DNA from: Dyadobacter jejuensis
Lineage (GTDB): Bacteria > Bacteroidota > Bacteroidia > Cytophagales > Spirosomataceae
Length of the DNA: 64,000 nt
NCBI RefSeq assembly: GCF_003149085.1
Contig: NZ_QGDT01000002.1
Span: 1 to 64,000, forward strand
Reading direction: 5' to 3'
Shown: positions 18,154-24,977 of the stretch, one piece after another
How the letters are laid out: the number at the start of each line of letters is the position of its first letter
Position numbering within the stretch: position 1 is the first letter of the stretch
Program-made: the position numbers and the translations under genes
Notes under the pieces: model-generated
What the model was told of the DNA's origin: nothing
Databases searched by the model: none
Seen by the model: the letters and a program-made list of their open reading frames with translations, nothing else

Positions 18154-19173
18154 ATGAATATCGTCCATACTATTTTCATTAAATGCCTTATCTTGCCATT
18201 CATGCTGCTTTCCCCTATGCTGGGGAGGGCAGCAGCTGGCGATATACCCTTGGTTACCCTAGAAGGGGAAACCCAAGGGACGACTTACCATCTTAAATAT
18301 TACGACCAAGAAGCCCGAAACTATAAAGGCGCTATCGACTCCATCCTGTTGGCATTTGACCGCTGCCTATCCCTCTATCGGCCCGATTCGGAAATTTCGC
18401 GCTTCAACCGCTCCGACCAGCATACTTTCGAATCCCCCTTTTTTTACCCGATACTGCTCAAATCGCGTGAGGTATACGAGCAAACCCAAGGGGCTTTTGA
18501 CCCTACCATTTTCCCCTTAGTAGAAGCTTATGGTTTCGGGCCCAATCGAAAACACCAGGTATCGGAAGTGATCCTTCAGGAAATACTTCCCCTAGTGAAT
18601 TTCGATCGCATACACTTCGATTCCATTTCGGTACGAAAAGAACACCCAGGTATTCGCCTAGATTTCAATGGAATAGCCCAAGGCTACTCCGTGGACCTTT
18701 TGGCGATGTTCCTAGAGAAACAAGGTATTCATCGTTATATGGTCGAAATAGGCGGGGAGATACGTTGCCAGGGGAAAAAAGAGAATGGCAAGCCATGGAT
18801 GGCCGGGATAGAGGACCCCACCCGCCCCAGCAGGCTCATCGCCACCCTTCCCCTCTTAGACCGCTCCTTGACCACCTCAGGAAACTACCGCAACCATTTC
18901 GTGCACAACGGGCGTCTCTATAACCATATCATTAACCCTAAGACGGGAGATATGGAGTCCAGCAATATATTGAGTGTAACGGTACTCGCCAATGATGCCA
19001 TTACGGCCGATGGGTACGACACACCGCTATTCCTAATGGGGGTAGCGCAAAGTATAAGGTTTATTCGCGAAAGGAAGGATCTAGAAGTTTATCTCGTTTA
19101 TACCGACGACCAAGGGCAGCTGCAGACCTATGTGAGCCCTGGCCTAAAGGAGATCATCCAAGAAAAAAGGTAA
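18154..19173 (+). CDS. apbE: FAD:protein FMN transferase
   Basis: 339 aa flavin transferase that moves FMN from FAD onto a Thr of a target protein. A signal peptide (about 1-28, ending GRAAAG) sends it to the periplasm. Family motifs are visible: GTTYHLKY near the start, SEISRFN, GAFDPTIFPLVEAYGFG, the DFNGIAQGYSVD site near 175-186, EIGGEIRCQGKK, TTSGNYRNHF, HIINPKTGDMESSN and the metal-binding ADGYDTPLFLMG (Asp and Thr conserved). It closes the operon that encodes a protein with a DTKSGAT motif, its most likely substrate. No NqrC/RnfG gene is in the window to offer an alternative local target. A terminator-like hairpin overlaps its stop. Confidence 0.92.
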   Translation: MNIVHTIFIKCLILPFMLLSPMLGRAAAGDIPLVTLEGETQGTTYHLKYYDQEARNYKGAIDSILLAFDRCLSLYRPDSEISRFNRSDQHTFESPFFYPILLKSREVYEQTQGAFDPTIFPLVEAYGFGPNRKHQVSEVILQEILPLVNFDRIHFDSISVRKEHPGIRLDFNGIAQGYSVDLLAMFLEKQGIHRYMVEIGGEIRCQGKKENGKPWMAGIEDPTRPSRLIATLPLLDRSLTTSGNYRNHFVHNGRLYNHIINPKTGDMESSNILSVTVLANDAITADGYDTPLFLMGVAQSIRFIRERKDLEVYLVYTDDQGQLQTYVSPGLKEIIQEKR

Positions 19174-19196
19174 TCTCATCTTCATTTTTCTTGGAT
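19156..19196 (+). terminator. Terminator-like hairpin at the end of the apbE operon
   Basis: A perfect 12-bp inverted repeat (19156-19167 with 19185-19196) has a 17-base loop and an internal T5 run. The left arm overlaps the last apbE codons. Confidence 0.5.
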
Positions 19197-19353
19197 AAAT
19201 AGGCGGGTCTGTAAAAAAACATATAACCAATTCATACGTAACTCCTGCAAGGATTGGCTCTAAAGACCTATCACACTCCAAAATAGCGCGAAGAATAACC
19301 ATATTCCGATCAAGGGTAGATGGACAAGCAACAAATTTCCGCCAGCAGATTCC

Positions 19354-19384
19354 TTTGAATAATAATAATTACCCTTTATCTTTG
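19354..19384 (+). promoter_or_regulatory. Bacteroidota promoter of the sulfate assimilation operon
   Basis: TTTG at 19354-19357, 19 bases, then TATCTTTG at 19377-19384 match the Bacteroidota primary-sigma consensus (-33 TTTG, -7 TAnnTTTG). Transcription would start near 19390, leaving a leader of about 75 bases before the TSUP gene. Confidence 0.7.
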
Positions 19385-19400
19385 CCGCAAGCCTAATACC

Positions 19401-19421
19401 TAGCAAATGAACAGTTTGCTA
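19401..19421 (+). promoter_or_regulatory. Leader hairpin with T run upstream of the TSUP gene
   Basis: TAGCAAA and TTTGCTA pair perfectly around a 7-base loop and are followed by ATTTTTATT. Placed about 10 bases after the predicted transcription start, it resembles a small attenuator. No riboswitch core is recognised before it. Confidence 0.4.
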
Positions 19422-19466
19422 TTTTTATTAAGCTATTACTCTATAAGATTACTATACTAAATAGAC

Positions 19467-20636
19467 TTGAAGGCAGCAACCGATCTATCCCCAACCGAAG
19501 ACAAGGGTGAACTTCACGAATTTGAAACGATACCCGTAGTAGTTATTGCTACAGGAAATATCGAGGAAGACCGTCGCCTAGCCGCTATAGCCAGGGGCAA
19601 CGGCCAAAAGGTGCTTCTTACCAACCTGCCTCAGGAATCGGACCTAATCGTCAACAGTCCGCGACCGACCCCCGAAAGCCGACAAACTACTAGCCCCCTC
19701 AGTGGTAAGCCATTCAGTTGGGACTTGGTACAGAAAAAAATATGGGCAGCGACCTTCCGGCCCCGCACTGGGACCGAAACAGCCATGAATATCTTTGCGG
19801 CCATAGCCCTGATGATCATCGGCCACGTGCTATTTACCTATGTTACTTTCGACCGGCTCACGTTGGTATGGAACGAACTGTCGGTAAGTGAAGAGTTCTT
19901 CTATTTTTTAATGGCGGGCTTTATCGCCCAAATGATCGACGGGGCTTTGGGAATGGCCTATGGGGTTACGGCCTCCACCTTTTTGCTGACCATTGGCGTC
20001 CCGCCTGCGGCGGTCAGTGCAAGTGTACATACTTCCGAAATTTTCACCAGTGGGGTTTCGGGTTATATGCACCTAAAATTTGGAAACGTTAACAGCAAAC
20101 TATTTAAGAAAATCCTTATCCCCGGTGTAATTGGGGCTATTACGGGGGCTTACCTAGTGTCGTCCTTGGAACAATATATTTATATCATCAAGCCTTTGGT
20201 CGCGCTTTATACCCTTATATTGGGAATTCTTATCATACAGAAAGCGTTAAAAAAACGGGTTGAAAAGCGACCCATAAAGAAAATAGGATGGCTGGCATGG
20301 GCTGGCGGAACACTCGACTCCATCGGCGGAGGCGGCTGGGGGCCTATCGTCACCTCGACGCTTATTGCCAGAGGCCGTCACCCAAAGTATACCATTGGCT
20401 CGGTGAACCTAGCCGAATTTTTCGTTTCCTTGGCCAGTTCCGTTACCTTTATTACTTTAATTGGGTTTTCGCATTGGCAGGTGGTATTAGGACTTATATT
20501 GGGTGGGATGACCGCCGCTCCTATCGCAGTCAGCCTGTCGCGACGACTACCCATCAAAACCATGATGATCCTGGTAGGTACTATCGTGATCATAGTTAGT
20601 TTGAGAATTATTTACATGGTCTGGTTTGGGCATTAA
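19467..20636 (+). CDS. TSUP (TauE/SafE-like) transporter with truncated soluble N-terminal domain
   Basis: 389 aa. Residues from about 107 form a TSUP/TauE membrane domain of about eight helices, with FIAQMIDGALGMAYGVTAS and the repeat GTLDSIGGGGWGPIVTS: the two half-repeats expected of sulfite/sulfate-type TSUP carriers. Position at the head of a sulfate reduction operon suggests sulfate or sulfite transport. Residues 1-100 are soluble. VVVIATGNIEEDRRLAAIARGN and LPQESDL resemble the middle of a precorrin-2 dehydrogenase (Met8/CysG-N) Rossmann domain, but the GxGxxG half is absent. Only a TTG start (19467) is available, since the frame is closed by TAA at 19458. I infer a decayed or trimmed siroheme-synthase/TauE fusion; the transporter half looks intact. 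Confidence 0.8.
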   Translation: MKAATDLSPTEDKGELHEFETIPVVVIATGNIEEDRRLAAIARGNGQKVLLTNLPQESDLIVNSPRPTPESRQTTSPLSGKPFSWDLVQKKIWAATFRPRTGTETAMNIFAAIALMIIGHVLFTYVTFDRLTLVWNELSVSEEFFYFLMAGFIAQMIDGALGMAYGVTASTFLLTIGVPPAAVSASVHTSEIFTSGVSGYMHLKFGNVNSKLFKKILIPGVIGAITGAYLVSSLEQYIYIIKPLVALYTLILGILIIQKALKKRVEKRPIKKIGWLAWAGGTLDSIGGGGWGPIVTSTLIARGRHPKYTIGSVNLAEFFVSLASSVTFITLIGFSHWQVVLGLILGGMTAAPIAVSLSRRLPIKTMMILVGTIVIIVSLRIIYMVWFGH

Positions 20637-20664
20637 CAGCACCAAAACAAACCGATTACAACAA

Positions 20665-20672
20665 TACCTTTG
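20665..20672 (+). promoter_or_regulatory. Possible internal -7 element before metZ
   Basis: TACCTTTG fits TAnnTTTG, 23 bases before the metZ ATG in a 59-base intergenic gap. No TTTG lies at the proper distance upstream, so it is weak evidence for an internal promoter. Confidence 0.3.
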
Positions 20673-20695
20673 CCATACGCCTTAGGCCCCATTGA

Positions 20696-21868
20696 ATGAA
20701 AAAGCAAACCAAAGCGGTGAGGACGCAAACCACCAAGACACAGTACCGGGAGCACTCTACTCCCCTATTCCTTACCAGCAGCTTCACTTTCGAAACTGCC
20801 GAACAGGGGAAAGCCTTATTCGACGAAACCGAACAAGGAAACCTTTACTCCAGATTTTCGAACCCCTCAGTTCAGGAATTTGTAGATAAGGTGTGTATGA
20901 TGGAAGAGTGTGAGGAGGGCGTAGCCACGGCTACCGGCATGGCGGCCGTATTTGCGAGCATGGCCGCATTACTGCAAAGTGGAGACCATATTTTAGCAAG
21001 TCGTGCCCTTTTCGGTTCGGCTCACCAGATCATAACTCAAATCCTGAGCAAATGGAATATTAGCTATACCTACCTGGAATCGACGGCTACAGAACAAGAA
21101 TGGGAAGCGGCCATATTGCCCAATACCAAAATGGTATACCTAGAAACTCCCTCTAACCCTGGCCTCGACCTAGTGGACCTAGAGATGATCGGTAAGCTCT
21201 GTAAAAAGCATGGACTTATTTTTAACGTCGACAATTGTTTCGCTACCCCATGTCTGCAAATCCCAGCACAATATGGTGCCGACCTGGTCGTACATTCGGC
21301 TACCAAGTTTATGGACGGACAGGGGCGAGTACTTGGGGGAATCGTAGTTGGTAAAAAAGAATACATCAAGGACATTCGTTTTTTCTGTCGCCAAACGGGT
21401 CCCTCCATGTCTCCTTTCAATGCATGGGTGTTAAGCAAAAGTTTGGAGACCTTAGAGCTACGCATGGAAAAACACTGTGCTAATGCACTTGAACTGGCCC
21501 AGGCTTTGGATGCTCATGAGTCGGTAAAAAGGGTCAATTATCCCTTCCTTCCCTCCCATCCGCAACATACCCTGGCCCAACAACAGATGACAGCAGGCGG
21601 TGCGGTCATCACCATAGAACTGGAGGGTGGCTTTAGCAGGATTTCGGCCTTTATGAAGGCACTGAAAATCGCAACGCTGTCGTCGAACCTAGGAGATACC
21701 CGTACCATCGTGACCAACCCTTATACCACCACCCACGCCAAGCTTAAAGAGGAAGACAAACTATCCTTGGGCATTACTCCAGGGTTGTTACGTATTTCGG
21801 TTGGACTAGAACATATAGAAGACCTGATTGAAGACTTTACCCAAGCAGCAGCAATATCGGCCCAATAA
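20696..21868 (+). CDS. metZ: O-succinylhomoserine sulfhydrylase (Cys/Met metabolism PLP enzyme)
   Basis: 390 aa PLP-dependent gamma-family enzyme, full length. It would combine sulfide from the operon's sulfite reductase with an activated homoserine to give homocysteine. Visible family motifs: YSRFSNPSV near residue 50, EGVATATGMAAVFASM (about 75-90), LETPSNPGLDLVDL, VDNCFATPCLQ, the PLP lysine in VHSATKFMDGQGRVLGG (Lys204) and the C-terminal SLGDTRTIV-like region (SSNLGDTRTIVTNPYTTTH). The choice of succinyl over acetyl substrate follows from similarity to MetZ as I remember it and is not proved. Related cystathionine gamma-synthases share these motifs, but the sulfate-assimilation context favours direct sulfhydrylation. 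Start at ATG 20696. Confidence 0.85.
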   Translation: MKKQTKAVRTQTTKTQYREHSTPLFLTSSFTFETAEQGKALFDETEQGNLYSRFSNPSVQEFVDKVCMMEECEEGVATATGMAAVFASMAALLQSGDHILASRALFGSAHQIITQILSKWNISYTYLESTATEQEWEAAILPNTKMVYLETPSNPGLDLVDLEMIGKLCKKHGLIFNVDNCFATPCLQIPAQYGADLVVHSATKFMDGQGRVLGGIVVGKKEYIKDIRFFCRQTGPSMSPFNAWVLSKSLETLELRMEKHCANALELAQALDAHESVKRVNYPFLPSHPQHTLAQQQMTAGGAVITIELEGGFSRISAFMKALKIATLSSNLGDTRTIVTNPYTTTHAKLKEEDKLSLGITPGLLRISVGLEHIEDLIEDFTQAAAISAQ

Positions 21869-21889
21869 GCCATTTTGGAAAGATTACAT

Positions 21890-22594
21890 ATGATGAATAC
21901 AACAATAGAAGACTTACAAGCGGCACTGGCAGGAAAAAATGAAACCGAATCTTTGGCCCTGCTGGCCGACCTATTTCCTGGCCAAATCGTATTTTCCTCT
22001 AGCCTAGGCTATGAGGACCAGGTGATTACCGATTTTATATTAAAGAATAAAATCGATATCGAAATTTTCAGCCTCGATACAGGACGGCTATTTAATGAAA
22101 CTTATATGACCTTGCAAAAGACCAACAACCGGTACGATGCCAAGATCAAAATATATTACCCACAGACCGCCGCAGCAGAAAATTTGGTGAGCACCAAAGG
22201 CCCATTGAGTTTTTATGAATCGGTAGAAAACCGTAAGGAATGTTGCTTTATCCGTAAAGTGGAACCCTTGAATCGCGCCTTGAAAGGTGCCAAAATATGG
22301 GTGACTGGTATTCGGGCTGAGCAGTCGGGCAACCGCCACGACATGCCCCAGCTAGAATGGGATGAGGCCCACCAACTTTTTAAGTTCCACCCTATACTGC
22401 ATTGGAGCTTCGAGGAGGTAAAAGAGTACGTCAAGTCCAATGGGATCCCTTACAACCCCTTGCACGACAAAGGCTTCGTAAGCATAGGTTGCGCGCCATG
22501 TACCCGGGCCATACAGGAAGGTGAAGACTTCCGTGCAGGCCGATGGTGGTGGGAAGATGAATCTAAAAAAGAATGTGGCTTACACGCTAAATAA
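21890..22594 (+). CDS. cysH: Adenylylsulfate (APS/PAPS) reductase
   Basis: 234 aa from the ATG at 21890 (a second ATG follows at 21893, and a TTG at 21875 is unlikely). It reduces APS to sulfite and AMP with thiol donors. The PP-loop-like FSSSLGYEDQVI segment lies near residue 40, followed by FSLDTGRLFNETY. Four cysteines sit as in [4Fe-4S] APS reductases: Cys118-Cys119 (ECCFIRKVEPL) and Cys201/Cys204 (GCAPCTRAI), and the C-terminal KKECGLH supplies the catalytic Cys. PAPS-specific enzymes lack the cluster cysteines, so APS is the expected substrate. No cysC kinase is seen in the operon, which agrees. It lies 21 bases downstream of metZ and 76 bases before cysD. Confidence 0.92.
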   Translation: MMNTTIEDLQAALAGKNETESLALLADLFPGQIVFSSSLGYEDQVITDFILKNKIDIEIFSLDTGRLFNETYMTLQKTNNRYDAKIKIYYPQTAAAENLVSTKGPLSFYESVENRKECCFIRKVEPLNRALKGAKIWVTGIRAEQSGNRHDMPQLEWDEAHQLFKFHPILHWSFEEVKEYVKSNGIPYNPLHDKGFVSIGCAPCTRAIQEGEDFRAGRWWWEDESKKECGLHAK

Positions 22595-22670
22595 TTGCGG
22601 GTCACCCAAAGGATCCATCCCTTGTGGAGGTCCGAATAATTAATGAAAGTGTAAATAACAAATTGAGATT

Positions 22671-23570
22671 ATGAATTTTGATTATCTGGATCAGTTAGAG
22701 GCGGAGGCCATCTATATCATGCGTGAAGTCGCAGGCCAGTTCGAACGCCCGGCATTGCTATTTTCGGGTGGGAAGGACTCCATTACCCTGGTACGTCTGG
22801 CTCAAAAGGCCTTTGCTCCTGGCAAAATACCCTTCCCCCTGGTACACGTAGACACGGGGCATAACTTTGTGGAGGCCACAGATTATCGCGACATGTTAGC
22901 GGAAAAAACGGGCTCCAAATTGATCGTAAGATATGTAGAGGACACCATCAAAGCCAAGGGCTTGGAAGAACCTACCGGTAAAAATGCCAGCCGTAACTGG
23001 CTGCAAACATTTACCTTGTTGGACACCATCGAGGAATTTGAATTTGACGCCTGTATTGGTGGTGCCCGCCGCGACGAGGAAAAGGCCCGTGCCAAAGAAC
23101 GTATCTTCTCGTTTAGAGACGAGTTTGGTCAGTGGGATCCAAAACGCCAACGCCCGGAGCTATGGAACCTTTTCAATGGAAGGATTCATAAAGGGGAGAA
23201 CGTACGGGTATTCCCTATTTCGAACTGGACAGAACTTGACGTTTGGGCTTATTTAAAAAGAGAGGGAATAGAACTACCCTCTATCTATTTTGCACACCAA
23301 AGAGAGCTCATCCTTCGCGACGGACGGTTGTTGAACAACACCCCCGTCATAGAAAGTGACCCCGAAGATCAAATTGTGACACGCCAAGTGAGGTTCCGTA
23401 CCGTAGGCGATATGACCTGTACCGCTGCAGTGGAGTCGTCGGCCGCAACCATCGAAGAGGTGATCGCCGAGATTACCGTTTCCCGTATCAGCGAACGTGG
23501 GGAAACGCGAATTGACGATCAACAAACAGAAGCCGCCATGGAAGACCGCAAAAAAGGTGGATACTTCTGA
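22671..23570 (+). CDS. cysD: Sulfate adenylyltransferase subunit 2
   Basis: 299 aa, normal length. It is the catalytic subunit that makes APS from ATP and sulfate, driven by GTP hydrolysis on CysN. The ATP-pyrophosphatase loop LLFSGGKDSITL (SGGKDS at residues 32-37) and downstream signatures FPLVHVDTGHNFVE, CIGGARRDEEKARAKER, RVFPISNWTELDVW and the C-terminal RKKGGYF are typical. The ATG at 22671 opens a good N-terminus (MNFDYLDQLEAEAIYI). The partner cysN starts 57 bases downstream; the pair is in the usual order and part of the same operon. Confidence 0.96.
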   Translation: MNFDYLDQLEAEAIYIMREVAGQFERPALLFSGGKDSITLVRLAQKAFAPGKIPFPLVHVDTGHNFVEATDYRDMLAEKTGSKLIVRYVEDTIKAKGLEEPTGKNASRNWLQTFTLLDTIEEFEFDACIGGARRDEEKARAKERIFSFRDEFGQWDPKRQRPELWNLFNGRIHKGENVRVFPISNWTELDVWAYLKREGIELPSIYFAHQRELILRDGRLLNNTPVIESDPEDQIVTRQVRFRTVGDMTCTAAVESSAATIEEVIAEITVSRISERGETRIDDQQTEAAMEDRKKGGYF

Positions 23571-23627
23571 TACAATTCGAAAAGGCCCTCTCTGAGCCAT
23601 AGTTGCAAACATTAAAATTACTTCAAA

Positions 23628-24872
23628 GTGGATTTACTAAGATTTATAACGGCAGGTTCCGTCGATGACGGTAAAAGTACCCTCATCGGACGTCTGCTTT
23701 TCGATACCAAAAATATATTGGCCGACCAAATGGAGGCCATTGAAAAAGCCAGTAAAACGCGTAATGCAGGTGAAATTGACCTGGCCTTATTGACCGACGG
23801 CTTGCGTTCGGAACGCGAACAGGGCATTACCATCGATGTGGCCTACAAGTATTTTCAAACTCCCAATCGGAAGTTTATCAGTATAGATGCTCCAGGTCAT
23901 ATCCAATATACCCGTAACATGGTGACGGGTGCCTCTAACGCCGACCTAGCCATTATCCTGATCGATGCCCGTCATGGAGTGTCCGAACAGACCCGCCGTC
24001 ACTCCCTTATCGCCTCAATGTTGGGAATCCCGCATGTGGCAGTAGCCATCAACAAAATGGACCTAGTAGGGAATTCCGAAGACGTTTTCCTTAAAATAGC
24101 CTCTGATTATAAGGAACTGGCTAAGAAACTAAACATCAAGGACCTTACCATCATTCCAGTTAGTGCCCTTATAGGAGATAATATCGTGGAGCGGTCGACC
24201 AATATGCCCTGGTACACCGGTGAAACCCTGCTCTCGGTGCTCGAAAACGTAAATGTCCTAAAAGACTATAACAGCGAAGACGGTCGTTTTTCGGTACAAT
24301 ATGTGGTGCGTCCTCAAACCGAAGCCCTTCACGATTACCGCGGCTACGCAGGAAGAGTGCAGAGCGGAACCTTTAAAAAGGGCGATTCTATCAAAGTGCT
24401 CCCTTCTGAATTCGAAAGTAAAATTGCAAAAATTGAGTTTGGAGGAAACGAAGTAGACCAAGCTACTGTTTTAGAGTCTGTGACCATATTACTTGAAGAC
24501 GATATTGACATCAGCCGTGGAGACACCATCGTGTCGGCCAACAGCGCACCCATCGTAAGTCAAGATATCGACGCCTTGATCTGCTGGATGGACGACAAAA
24601 AACAGCTGAAACCCGGCAATAAATATGTGCTTCAGCATGGCACCGCCAGAACACGCTGCTCAGTACGCGGAATCGACTACCAAATTGATATCAGCACTTA
24701 TGAGCAGCAAGACGAGGTGGACAGCCTAAAACTTAACGATGTAGCCAAAGTGGTTCTGCGTACGGCACAACCTATTGCCTACGACCCTTATCAAAGCAAC
24801 CGGGCTACAGGCGCAGCCATATTGATCGACGAGACTTCCAATATTACCGTGGGAGCTTGCATGATCGAGTAA
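23628..24872 (+). CDS. cysN: Sulfate adenylyltransferase subunit 1 (GTPase)
   Basis: 414 aa translation-factor-type GTPase that stimulates CysD. The start is GTG at 23628, giving MDLLRFITAGSVDDGKST, the expected N-terminus with the P-loop at residues 10-18. Other GTPase motifs are EQGITIDVAYKYF (switch I), DAPGHIQYTRNM (G3), INKMD (G4) and a beta-barrel domain with DYRGYAGRVQSG. It ends after domain 3 with no fused APS kinase (CysC) domain, consistent with direct APS reduction by the CysH of this operon. A strong hairpin follows in the gap before the sulfite reductase gene. Confidence 0.95.
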   Translation: MDLLRFITAGSVDDGKSTLIGRLLFDTKNILADQMEAIEKASKTRNAGEIDLALLTDGLRSEREQGITIDVAYKYFQTPNRKFISIDAPGHIQYTRNMVTGASNADLAIILIDARHGVSEQTRRHSLIASMLGIPHVAVAINKMDLVGNSEDVFLKIASDYKELAKKLNIKDLTIIPVSALIGDNIVERSTNMPWYTGETLLSVLENVNVLKDYNSEDGRFSVQYVVRPQTEALHDYRGYAGRVQSGTFKKGDSIKVLPSEFESKIAKIEFGGNEVDQATVLESVTILLEDDIDISRGDTIVSANSAPIVSQDIDALICWMDDKKQLKPGNKYVLQHGTARTRCSVRGIDYQIDISTYEQQDEVDSLKLNDVAKVVLRTAQPIAYDPYQSNRATGAAILIDETSNITVGACMIE

Positions 24873-24878
24873 CCCTCA

Positions 24879-24917
24879 CCCCGACGACAATCGGTTCATA
24901 CCGGTTGTTGTCAGGGG
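24879..24917 (+). other. Imperfect hairpin between cysN and sulfite reductase
   Basis: The segments CCCCGACGACAA and TTGTTGTCAGGGG frame an 18-bp-class stem with G-U pairs, one bulge and a TCAT loop. It starts 7 bases after the cysN stop and lacks a T run, so it is more likely a processing or stability element than a full terminator. Confidence 0.5.
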
Positions 24918-24977
24918 AATATAATTATAACCGTATATTTATACTATACTAATCCGATAGACAAAAGGAAAATTACT

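Noticed and set aside
19385-19466. SAM or other riboswitch before the sulfate operon
   Set aside because: The leader is only about 80 bases and shows no conserved core that I recognise, only one short hairpin.
22671-24872. CysNC fusion with APS kinase
   Set aside because: CysN ends after the barrel domains at 414 aa and no kinase motif follows.
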